64,000 nucleotides of DNA from Gloeothece verrucosa PCC 7822 (GTDB lineage: Bacteria; Cyanobacteriota; Cyanobacteriia; Cyanobacteriales; Microcystaceae), in contig NC_014533.1 in assembly GCF_000147335.1 (NCBI RefSeq), forward strand, positions 62,001 through 126,000. The letters run 5' to 3'. The notes under the pieces were generated by a model that saw only the letters and a list, made by a program, of their open reading frames with translations, was not told where the DNA came from and ran no database searches. Below are positions 34,147 through 44,900 of this stretch, in pieces. Made by a program: the position numbers and the translations under genes. The first letter of the stretch is position 1, and each line of letters begins with the position of its first letter.

Positions 34147-34460
34147 TTATTCAGAGATGCTGATATTTTGAGGTTCAGCAGAGTTTTGTGAATTTCTCTC
34201 AACTTTTCTTTCTTGTTGAGCTTCAGCGACCATATCATTCCAAGATTCGCCAACTTCTGCGACGGTTTCTTGAATTTTCTCAAAAGTTTCCATACCGCTT
34301 TTAATACCGTGTTTAGCTAATGAACGCCCTGATTCAGAAAGACTTTTCCCTATTCAGTATTACCCAAAGCACCAACGACAGGAGCAACGGCTAAAGCGGC
34401 AAGTCCAACTCCTAAAGCTACAGCCGGCTCTAATCCTAACAGAAGGGCTTCTAAATCCAT
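34147..34460 (-). pseudogene. DUF5132-type small membrane protein gene, one-base frameshift
   Basis: The ATG at 34460 has GAGG upstream and opens MDLEALLLGLEPAVALGVGL, a membrane segment like that of the protein at 29863. After GALGNTE the frame hits TAG. One frame over, the same product continues IGKSLSESGRSLAKHGIKSG to QNISISE and a proper stop and terminator. Inserting one A (TGAATAGG to TGAAATAGG, near 34360) restores a 104-residue protein that aligns along its length with the 97-residue paralogue. Real mutation, sequencing error and frameshifting are all possible; the intact ribosome site and terminator suggest that the break is recent. Confidence 0.8.
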
Positions 34461-34619
34461 AATGACCTCACAGTTTAGTTTATTTATAAGTTACTGATGG
34501 ACGATTCTCTAGGCAATTATAACAATTTTTGGTTTAAACCAAACTTTTTAACCAAATTTTAATGTTATTAATTTAACAGGCCACAGGCAAATGCTTTCAG
34601 AGTTTTACTTTTCTTAACT

Positions 34620-35544
34620 TTAGTGGACGATTCTAGTTCTAAGTTCTGAGTTCTGACTTGTGACTATAGCTTGATATATTCCCGTAACTTTATCGGCCAG
34701 ATGATGCAGTTCTCCAACGATAAAAGCCACTCCCTGTGATTCTTTGAGTTGATTTTTCTGAAGCCTTTCTAAATAATCATCAGCTTTATCTAAACTATGG
34801 TCAAAATTAGGTAAGGGTGTGAGTTTGGCCTCGGTTTGCTGGAGTTACTGCAAATTTTTTAATGTGTCTGTAACCTGTTGAATAAATAGATCTAATCCAG
34901 GAAGGGTACCAGATGGTTGAAACTGCTTATAATGTTGTCTGAGGGTAGTGATTCCATTGACAAAACTATTGACATTAATTATCAAAGTCATCATGGCTTC
35001 TACATTGTTTTGAAATTGTTTGGGTTCTTGACTTATGTGGGTGGCAGTGATTAAAGCACTGGAACCCGCTAATTCAGCTTGGCGACGAATTATATCTAAA
35101 GTTTTTGGATTTTGAGCTTGTCCTTGATAGGCGGCTCCAACGGTTTGAAAATAGCTTAAGCTGGTTTGTAGCACAATGACAAGTTGTTGGGGAAGATATC
35201 GTCGCTGCCAAAGCGGCCAAAGATAATAGCTGATAACGGCTAAAATTCCCCCTTCTAGAGGATGAAAAACTCGTATTTCAGCCAAAAACCAATCTTTTCT
35301 ATCGGTCAAGGTGAGCATAACCACAATCATCTGTTAAAGGAATCACTTCCCGATACATTTCAGTTATTTTTTGAATCAGTAGAAGCAGCCGCTCACTTTT
35401 AGGCTGAACGCCGAATTGAGTGCGTTGAACCTGTTGCCACAATGTGCGAGCTTGAGCAATGGCCGTTCCGGTTTGATACTGGGCATCAGAGGTAGTGACC
35501 AATAAGTAAGGGCAAGGCAAAGGCAAGCGCCGATTGAAAGCCAT
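34620..35544 (-). pseudogene. Decayed FUSC-family (aromatic acid exporter / YccS-like) gene
   Basis: Three pieces of one protein remain. A first piece of 81 codons (35544-35299) includes TLWQQVQRTQFGVQPKSERL and a VIPLTD segment. After a frameshift near 35310-35330 a second piece follows with GILAVISYYLWPLWQRRYLP and a helical RRQAELAGSSALITATH part typical of FUSC C-terminal regions. A TAA at about 34845 then interrupts the frame, which continues in phase (QQTEAKLTPLPNFDHSLDKA, VGELHHLADKVTGIYQ) to 34620. Intact FUSC proteins are about 700 residues with ten or so helices, so most of the gene is missing. Non-functional. Confidence 0.6.
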
Positions 35545-35624
35545 GAATTAGGGATAGGTGATTTAATTCAAAGCGAAAGATAGATAAGCTATTATGCATT
35601 AATTTTTTAGTTAGTTTAAAAGTA

Positions 35625-35770
35625 AGTATGCGGACACCATTAAAGTTAACTGTGCCAAAAAGGAACAGAGAAAAGAAATTAATTTGGAGGCGTAGCTCTT
35701 TAAAGTGAGAAAGGCGATAAATACAAAAGACTATGTTAAGAAAAGTAAAAACGCTCTCTGCCTTACTTTA
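35625..35770. repeat. MITE-B remnant
   Basis: GCGGACACCATTAAAGTTAA at the left and TATGTTAAGAAAAGTAAAAA at the right match the inside of MITE-B. The ends have decayed. Confidence 0.5.
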
Positions 35771-35845
35771 TTATAATGGGTAAGGTAAACTAAGCTAGGG
35801 TTGACCGGCATCATTATCTACAAAAATTCAGACGATCATCAAAAA

Positions 35846-37378
35846 ATGGCAAATTTTGACTGGAAAAAACTACAAAACGGCTCTGACATTCGGGGTATAG
35901 CCCTTGAAGGAGTTGCCGATGAACCAGTAAATCTTACAGAAGAAGTGGCTAACATTCTGGGGAAAGCTTTTGTAACTTGGTTGAAAAAACAATTAGGTCA
36001 ACCCGCCTCAAACTTAACTATTTCAGTTGGACGCGACAGCCGCTTATCCGGTCCGAAATTAATGACGGCAGTAATGGAAGGAATTAGCACAACAGGTTGT
36101 CGGGTTTATGATTTTGACATGGCCTCTACTCCTGCCATGTTTATGAGTACCATTAGCCAAAAATTTGCTTGTGATGCGGCAATTATGTTAACGGCCAGTC
36201 ATTTACCATTTAATCGCAATGGCTTTAAGTTTTTTACTGCCAAAGGTGGTTTAGATAAACAAGATATTTCAGAAATTTTAAAGCTGGCATCCGAGAATGT
36301 GTTTGAAACTGTAGCGACTCCTGGGGAAATAGAAAAACTGGATTTTATTTCAGTTTATGCGGATAGTTTAGTTAATAAAGTTCGTGAACCCGTCAATGAT
36401 AGCCAAAATTATGAGCAACCCCTTTTAGGCTTAAAAATTATTGTGGATGCTGGCAATGGAGCCGGAGGTTTTTATGCTGACAAGGTGTTAAAAACATTAG
36501 GAGCAGATACGAAAGGTAGTCAATTTATTGATCCAGATGGTAGGTTTCCTAACCATATTCCTAACCCTGAAAATGAAGAAGCAATGGCTTCAATTCGTCA
36601 AGCAGTTTTAGAGCATAAAGCGGATTTGGGAATTATTTTTGATACGGATGTAGATCGCGCGGCAGTGGTTACCAATTCTGGTAAAGAACTTAATAGAAAT
36701 CGCTTGATTGCCCTAATTTCGGCTATAGTTTTACAAGAGCATCCCGGCTCTACAATTGTTACTGATTCAATTACATCTGATGGTTTGACAGAGTTTATTG
36801 AACAGGATTTAAAAGGAATACATCATCGTTTTAAACGAGGGTATAAGAATGTTATTAATGAGTCTATGCGGCTTAATCAAGAAGGACAAGAGTCTTGGTT
36901 AGCTATTGAAACATCGGGCCATGCGGCTTTGAAAGAAAATTATTTTTTAGATGATGGGGCTTATTTAGTCACCAAACTCATTATTAATTTAGCCTTACTG
37001 AGACTAGAAGGGAAAGGGTTAAATGATTTAATAACTACTTTGAAAGAGCCTCAAGAGAGTCAAGAATATCGCCTTAAAATTAATCGCCAAAATTTTAAAG
37101 AATGCGGAGAACAAGTTATTGAAAAACTTCAAGAATTTGCCTCTAAGCAGACTGATTGGCAAGTGGTTCCAAATAATTATGAAGGAATGCGAATATCCTG
37201 TAAGTCTCCCCAAGAAAAGGGCTGGCTATTGTTACGTTTATCATTACACGATCCGGTAATGCCTCTGAACATTGAGTCTAATGTTGAGGGGGGTGTTTCT
37301 CAAATAGTTAATCGAATTTTCGATTTTTTCAAACCTTTTGAATTTTTAGATTTATCAGCTTTTAAAAAGGATATTTAA
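35846..37378 (+). CDS. Phosphomannomutase/phosphoglucomutase family protein
   Basis: The protein has 510 residues from the ATG at 35846; an upstream extension would start with TTG. It is an alpha-D-phosphohexomutase: the phosphoserine loop TASHLPFNRNG (Ser118), the metal loop DTDVDRAAVV, the sugar-specificity part AIETSGHAAL, and a C-terminal phosphate-binding part (NYEGMRIS). It interconverts hexose 1- and 6-phosphates for glycogen, exopolysaccharide or nucleotide sugars. It is a plus-strand gene divergent from the decayed FUSC gene, with a MITE-B remnant between them (35625-35770). Confidence 0.9.
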   Translation: MANFDWKKLQNGSDIRGIALEGVADEPVNLTEEVANILGKAFVTWLKKQLGQPASNLTISVGRDSRLSGPKLMTAVMEGISTTGCRVYDFDMASTPAMFMSTISQKFACDAAIMLTASHLPFNRNGFKFFTAKGGLDKQDISEILKLASENVFETVATPGEIEKLDFISVYADSLVNKVREPVNDSQNYEQPLLGLKIIVDAGNGAGGFYADKVLKTLGADTKGSQFIDPDGRFPNHIPNPENEEAMASIRQAVLEHKADLGIIFDTDVDRAAVVTNSGKELNRNRLIALISAIVLQEHPGSTIVTDSITSDGLTEFIEQDLKGIHHRFKRGYKNVINESMRLNQEGQESWLAIETSGHAALKENYFLDDGAYLVTKLIINLALLRLEGKGLNDLITTLKEPQESQEYRLKINRQNFKECGEQVIEKLQEFASKQTDWQVVPNNYEGMRISCKSPQEKGWLLLRLSLHDPVMPLNIESNVEGGVSQIVNRIFDFFKPFEFLDLSAFKKDI

Positions 37379-37454
37379 GGGCAATGTACTAAAGGCTACT
37401 GTAAAGTGTATTAGCATAGTGTAACGCACCTAGACCTGTATTGAGCGAGTAGGT

Positions 37455-37576
37455 TAGGATTTACGCGCCATAACCAAATCATTAGGGTTTGAGATTGTTC
37501 GCGCTCCTTCGCAAGGCTCAGGATGAGATAAACAGGATGAGATAAAATCGTTGTTTTTGAGAGTGCGTAACTCCTA
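37455..37576. repeat. MITE-A copy 10
   Basis: TAGGATTTACGCGCC and GTGCGTAACTCCTA ends, common orientation, with a short internal duplication of AGGATGAGATAAA. Confidence 0.8.
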
Positions 37577-37602
37577 TAGGTTACGGAATGGTAGCCCCTC
37601 GT

Positions 37603-37985
37603 TTAAGTAGGTGGACTCCCCATAAAGTTAAGAAATTGGGGTTCATGGGGGAAAGGCCGATGGGTAAGAGTTGGTAGAGTTTTACATTTTTTAATAGAGA
37701 GAGCTTTATTTATATCCAGGTAAGTAGGTGGGCATAAATAAAGCCTAGCTCCGCGCCACTCCGTGTACATTATGTTAAGAAATGTAAAAATCTTAAAAGC
37801 CTTTCCTGTTCCCTGTTCACACAATTAACTTTAAGTAGTCGGACATAAATAAAGTCCACTGTGTCAAGAATTGTAAAACGCCTACAACCCTTCTCCATTG
37901 CCCATTCCCCATTGCCCATTCCCCAAACTCGCAGTTAACTTTAATTTTGTCCAGGTACTTAGTTATGTTCGACTACTTACTTATG
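37603..37985. repeat. Array of nested/tandem MITE-B copies
   Basis: At least three partial copies follow each other. TTTATATCCAGGTAAGTAGG joins one to the next, then AAGTAGTCGGACATAAATAA starts another that ends TTTTGTCCAGGTACTTAG. A CCCATTCCCCATTGCC direct repeat lies inside the last copy. The junctions suggest insertion into or beside existing copies. Confidence 0.65.
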
Positions 37986-38368
37986 ATCCAATAATTAAGA
38001 ATTTGCAAGAGCGCACCCTACTTAATATTTTATTTATAAACTATCTTTAAACTCACAAAGCCTTTTATACTACCTCGACAAAGTTTATCAGTAAATCTAT
38101 CTTAAGGAATAAATTGCTGTAGTCAATATATAATGTAATAGTTGACAACTTAATCTAACGGCTTTTTATTTTTGGTTTTAAGGTAAATTTACGAAGAAAG
38201 TGTTTCCGTATAAAGTTTTTACAAGCTTAAGCTTAAACTCAAGAGCTTTATCCAGAATTAGTATAAGCGTTGATTTTTTAAAGTTTATATAAAGTTTTCT
38301 TAACCTCTTGACAGATGACGAAATATAAGCGACCATAGTTGTTAAGAAAAACCTTAAGCAAATTTAGG

Positions 38369-38454
38369 TATAGTAATCAAGAATTAAGCTTAAGAAAATA
38401 GTAGCTAAACTATTGGTTATAGTTAATTCTTATTGGTCATTCCTGATTACTATA
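38369..38454. repeat. Long imperfect inverted repeat
   Basis: TATAGTAATCA (38369-38379) pairs with TGATTACTATA (38444-38454). Inside it AAGAATTAA pairs with TTAATTCTT. Together they can form an 86-nt hairpin about 510 bp upstream of the giant gene. It may be a decayed element or a structured leader. Confidence 0.4.
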
Positions 38455-38966
38455 GTTGTAGAGTCTAGTAGCCTAATCAAAATGCTTTAATAATTATTTA
38501 AGTATTGGTGGTAAGGCAGGAGTGAATTTTGATTTGAATATTGGCATTAAATTAACAAAAACTTCTAAAACTATAACTACTCCATACGTTATCCTTTTAC
38601 CAGTGAAAGGAATATTTAAGCGAACTACAAAAATTTTTAAAGTATTACATATCATCAATACTTTAATGAGTAGTTTGACTGCAACTAAAAATTATCACTC
38701 ACACTTAACATAGATACACTCGTACTGACTAAAGTTCAATAGAAAAGTAGCAACTAAAAATGTAAAGTTTACATTTCAGTCAGACAACTATAGCAGGAGT
38801 CAGCAAATAAAAGTAGTAATTAAAATGCTGGTGACAGCACATTTGATTGACACGGCTATTTTTACAGAAATATCTATTGTTTATACTTGCTGTTGAGCAA
38901 TTAATCAAACAATCATTTTTCACTAAAATACCCTGAAAACTTTTCGAAAATAAAAAAATTAAATCG

Positions 38967-41900
38967 ATGGACAGTTTTAGCATAGATATCCAAAACTTTA
39001 ACCAAATTATTTCAGAGCCAGTAGACATTATTAATCCAGTTTCGTCTATATTGACCAATAATTTAATCCTTCCTGGGTTTATTCAGCTAACAACGCCTCA
39101 AATTGAGGGTATTTCTCAAATTACAAGTATAAATCCATCAAATACTATTATTAGTCAATCTACTTACGTTAACTCTAATGACAAGAATAATTTATTACCC
39201 AATGGGAATGATAGTTTACTCGGCATTAACAACAATGTTAATACTTTTAATCGATCAATTACAGAACTAGAGCAAACTACCATTTTAGATGGATTAAATA
39301 GTTTTACCGAATGGGTTGATAACTTAGAAAAAGTTCAAAAAATTAATGATCTCCTCTCTCCTAACCCTAGCCTATCAATTTTAACACTTGAAAAAAGTAT
39401 TAATAAAACTTTTGACTTTAGCAATGCTTTTCAAAATGGACTGGTTAACCCTATAAAAAATTATTTTCTAGGAGTTTCACCAACGGTAGAAGGCTTGCTA
39501 AGTTTATTTAAAACATTAAGTACAAAAATTGGTGATATTAATATTACGGTTGATCCCACATTAGTGTCAGGAGAAGAAACAGAAAATAATTTGGAGTTTC
39601 ATCTAAAATGGATAGTTGATGCAACTCAAACAAGCCAATTTAAATTACAATCCAACTCAGAAAAAATACGTTTAAATACCAATGAAAATACGCTTTTAGA
39701 CTTAATGGGACAGTTCGCGTTAGATTTTTCTTTTGGGGTTGAAAATAATCTTTCCAATCCAACTTTTTATCTTAATTTTAATGATCTGTCAATTACAGGA
39801 GCGGCTAAAACTGACACCTTAAATACAAGTTTAAATTTAGGTTTTTTACAAGCCAACGTCAAAAATCTTCATCTAGATTTGAGCGGTGAGGCAAATGTTA
39901 ATTTTATAGATCCTAATAATAATAATAAGATCACTTTATCTGAACTGCAAAGCACTCCCATTTCTCAGCTTATTAACATCACTCCTAGCGGCAGTTTAAA
40001 TGTTGAGTTGCCGATTGAATTAGGTGCTTCAAAAAGTATTTCTAGTATTACTATTAAAGATGATAATTTATTAGATGAAACTCAAGCTAATGTAGTTTAC
40101 AGTAGTCCTCAAATTGAAAATTTTGTCAACTTTGATATTAACAAAGTACAAAATATTTTAGGAACAGTTGAGCAAGGTGCCGAAAAATTAATTTCTCAGA
40201 TAAATCTAGAAAATAATATTCCTTACTTAAAACAAAACTTTGAGAATATTATTAGTTTTTCAGAAAATATATCGAAGCTCAAACGCTCTATCATAGAAAA
40301 TAGCGTTACAGGAACTGCTGATATTTCTAATGGTAAAATTACTGAAGATGCTGTTTTTTATCTGGCAATAAATAATGACATACAGCATCCTGTAGGTATT
40401 AAAGTCTTTAAAGATGATAGTAACCAGACTATTGATGATTTAGTTGATGATATTAATACAGCTTTTGAGCAAGCTAGATTAAAAAATGTTGTAGAAGCCT
40501 TTTCTAGAGAAGGAAAAATAGGAATAAGAACTTTTGATTTAAATGACCAGTTTACTCTAATTAATTCTAAGCCAACTACCGTTAATGAGTTAGGGTTACA
40601 AGATCAATTATTTTCTGAGCAAAAATTATTTCCTTTTGCGACACTTTGGAATTTATATGATATTGATGTTAGCCAAAATGGGATTTTAGTTAATTTTAAT
40701 TTGAGCCATACCCTTAAAAATAATATTTCTTTTGATTTTACACAAGCAATAGATACTAACATTGGTCAATTAAATTTAACCAGTGACAGTCAAGGAGAAA
40801 TTGAAGCAACAGCAAATCTTAATTTAATAATGAAAATTGATCTTAATGCTGTTGGAGACAACTTTGATCTCAATGAAAATACTCCTTTATCAAGTTTAAA
40901 TGACGGTCGAGGTATTGCTATAGATCCTCAGAATAGTAATACTCTAAATGATATTACAATTTCTTTAAGAGATGGTACAGTAGCAGAGGTTGACTTAAAT
41001 AAGGCTGAAACAGTAGGCGACATTATTAAGTTAATTGAAACTAACTCTTTATTACTTAATAAAATTGATGTAGAAATTGTCAACGATAGTACAGAAATTA
41101 ATTTAAATAAATCATTAAAGTTCAAAGATTTAACTAGCGGCAATAACCAATTTAGCATTATTGCTGTGCCTGGGCATTTAGCCGGCTTTAGTTTAGGAAT
41201 ATTAGGAACAGATTCTCTACCGGTTATTACAGGAGAAAATATTGGCTCTGACTTATCTCCAGAAACTCTCTTATCTAATTTAAATAATAAGACGGGAGTG
41301 AGGGTAATAGAAAGTTTACCAGATATACAGATTAATCTTAAAGATGGGAGTCATTTTACAGTCGATTTTAACTTGAATCCAAATAGCACATTAAACGATA
41401 TTATTGATGCTATTAATAAGACAACCGATAATAAGGTGATCGCTAAGTTTGTAAGCAAGTTAAATCCTACTACTAATCAGTATATGGGAATGATTCAACT
41501 TGAAGATAAATCATCTGGGAATAAGCTTTTTAGTATCACGGAAATTAATAATTCTTTAAAAGGAAAAGATTTAGGAATTATTGGTTCAACCAGTAGTAAT
41601 ATTTTTACAGGAACTCCTTTATCTAACTATGCAGAAACAACGCCGGTTGCTTTAACTTACGAAACTTATTTATCAACGCTTAACCGGGGTAGAGGAGTTC
41701 GCAGTCTTGAGAATAAAGATGATTTGCAATTCAATCTCAAAAATGGTGATCAAATTTCTTTAAAGTTAGTCATTAATGATCAGACTAAAATTGGGGATAT
41801 AATTAATAGTATTAATACGGTCTCAAAAGGGGCAGTTATTGCTAGTCTCAATTCTGATTTAAGCGGACTCCAGTTAGTAGATAATACATCTGGTAAAAAT

Positions 41901-44900
41901 ATTTTTACTATAGCGGCTTTAAACGATTCTTTAGCCGCTTTAGATTTAGGAATTTTGGGACCTAGTTCAACGGGAATAATAAAAGGAAAGCAGATTAATA
42001 AGCCTTTTGGACTGGATACTAATATTACAGAATTTAATAACGGTAATGGCATTAGAAATAATGAGGCTGAACTTGAAATAACCTTGAGAGACGGCAGTAA
42101 ATTTTTTGTTGATTTTAATACAGAAACAACTTTAGCAGAGATTATTACTACAATCGAAGAAGCATCTCAAGACCCTGAAAATAATTCTAATAGAATTGCT
42201 GTTAGTATTGATCAAAATGGTCAGAGGTTGTTTTTATTAGATCAAACTTCTGGTACAGGAATTTTTAGCATTCAAGCACTTAATAATTCTTTAGCAGGGA
42301 AAGATTTAGGAATTATAGGTTCTAGCGTTGATGGAGTTATTCAAGGACAAACTCTTGATAATGATACTTTCTTCAATCATATATACATTGATCCAGACAG
42401 TAAAATAGATATTACCACTAAGGTAACAGCGAATAATCTTAATTTCAGTGGAAGTTTTGCTTCATTTAAACTTGGTGTTAACAATGGTACTGCTGATTTT
42501 AATTTTACAGCCACAAGTAATATAATAGATCCAACCCCTAATGATTTAGGCATTTCCTATAGTGATATATCAAATACTTCTTTATTAGTCAATCCAAGTT
42601 ATACTGGGAAAGGAAATATTACTCTGCCGCTTGAATTTAAAGGATTAAATCAATTTGGGTTGGAAACTCCAAGGACAGATTTAATAGTTAATTTCATAGC
42701 TGAAAACAATAAAATAATAAAAACCGTTAAACCCTTCAAATTTAATAGTCCTATAAGTGACCTAGAAGAAAAAATTAAATCTTTACAAAATTTTTCTCTT
42801 GATGATGTATCAAATTTAGCCGAACAAGTTATTACATTTTTAGATAATAAAAATTTAAGCTTATTCAATGAAAAAGTTCCTCTAGTTGATCAGTCTATTA
42901 ATGAACTACTTGGTTTTTTAAATCCCATTAAAGAACGTTACAATAAGTATAAAGAAAGCCTCGACAGTCTTCAAAATGTTCTAGCTGAAAAAACAGAAAA
43001 ATTTGAAAATTTAATTTTTGAACCGTCTCTTTTATCTCAACTTCCCGCGTCTGTTTCACAACAGTTACAGAATACTTTAGCTACGTTAAACAAGGCTATT
43101 GACAATTTACCTTCTGGCTTAGATATACTTAAGAAAGGTATTCAACCTGAATTAATTAGTGCCATTAATCAGATCCAAGAATTAATTAAGAGTTTACCTC
43201 AGCAATCAATTAATACAATAAAAGATGAAATTGACAATGCTATTAACTCTTTACCGTTCTCTGATAAACTTAACACAGCTAAGAATAATCTTTTTGCCGT
43301 TCTAGACTCAGCAGATTTAAATTTAGAATCATTTAATCAAGCTTTTGATCAACTCAAAATAGCAGGTATTGACTTACTAGAACATTCTGTTTCTGAAGCC
43401 ATAATCACGCTTCAACCTATTTTGGTAAACCTAAAAACGGCTTCTGTTCAAGAAATTTATACAATTGTTGAAACCTTAAACACAACACTTGATCATCTTC
43501 CTGCACAAATCGACAAAACTAAGTTACTGGCGGCTAAAAATAAGATCACTTTAGCGGTTGATCAAGTCGACTACATTTTATTAGATCAAGGCATAGCCGA
43601 TTTGGAAACAGCAATTGTTCAGTTGCCTGGAACAGATGTAGCAGAATTTTATGAAAAAATAGAAGCCGCTTCTGGAGAACTAATTGGTAACTTAGCCAAT
43701 AAGGCTTTTAATTTATTAGTTAAAGAGATTCCAGCTTTTGGCAGTATTGAAGAATTTTTGAAAAATTTAATAGGATTTGGCGATTTTCATGTATCTCTAG
43801 GATTCAACCCTGACAAGACTTTAGTTTTCAATTTAGATTGGGATATTAATGCTAGTAAACAAGTTCCTCTAAATTTTTCTCTTAATAATCCCGTCAGAAA
43901 TTTTGTGAGTACAGAAGCTAATCTTACAGTGAAAACTGGTGCTAATATCAGTCTTGACTTTGGCCTAGATTTATTAAATACCACCCCAAATATTTATTTG
44001 CTTCCTACAACCGAATTAAATTTAAGTGCTGGCTTTAACTCACAGATCAACGCAAAAGCTGGAATTAACGACTTTATAGAAGCAAAATTAGGTGGCTATG
44101 TTAATTTATTCAATCCTAACTCATCTGATCCTAGCGATCCTGCCGCAAGTTTTTCAATTAATTTAAAAGATGTAGATCAAGATGGGAAAATTATCCTCAA
44201 TTCTAACTCGGCTGATTCTATCGAAGTTTCTAACTCTCTAGGTGTAATTAAAGGAGAAATTCCTGTATTAGTAACAATTTCAGGCAAAGAGACTCGTATC
44301 GGGACAATTTCTATATCCTCAGAATCATGGACTAAAGGAATCAATATTGACCCTAATTTAAATTTCAGCCAAATTAAATTAACAGATTTTAGTGATGCTC
44401 TTTTACAAGCAGGAATCGATAAGTTTTTAAGTGTCATTAAAAATACTTTAGAAAATAACATTTTAAGTAAAATTCCTTTAATTGGTGATCAAATAAGTGG
44501 AAAAACTCAAGGCTTTATCGATAATTTAAAAACCAAAATTAATCAAGCAATTTCTACCTTAAGCGCAGATTTTATTGGGAATGAAATTGTATTTAATGAC
44601 CTGAATTTACAAGGTAACTTTACTTTCTTTACTGATTTTGATTTAGGCTTAGATTTTTTAAATCTACTTAAATTTAATAGCAGTGGAGGAGTAGAAGTAA
44701 ACCTAGGCTATAATTTAAATTTTGGCATCGGACTAAATAAAATACAGGGCTTCTTTTTCAAACTATCACCTGACAAGCCAGAATTTGATTTTGATCTTAC
44801 TATTGGGCTAACAGACGATACAAAAATTAAATCTAAATTTCTATTTTTAAACGCTACAGCCACTAATTTAAATGAAGCTAAGGCCCATATAGATTATAAT

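Larger units (their letters stand above)
37379..38966. other. 1.6-kb repeat-rich region upstream of the giant adhesin gene
   Basis: The left half is filled by a MITE-A copy and an array of nested MITE-B copies (to about 37985). The right half (37990-38966) is AT-rich and unique in the window, with a long imperfect hairpin at 38369-38454. It must hold the promoter of the giant gene. A 63-codon frame with a GTG start at 38522 has no ribosome site and no recognisable features. Confidence 0.5.

Noticed and set aside
38522..38713. 63-codon plus-strand frame upstream of the giant gene
   Set aside because: GTG start, no ribosome site, Thr/Lys-rich low-information sequence, no recognisable family.
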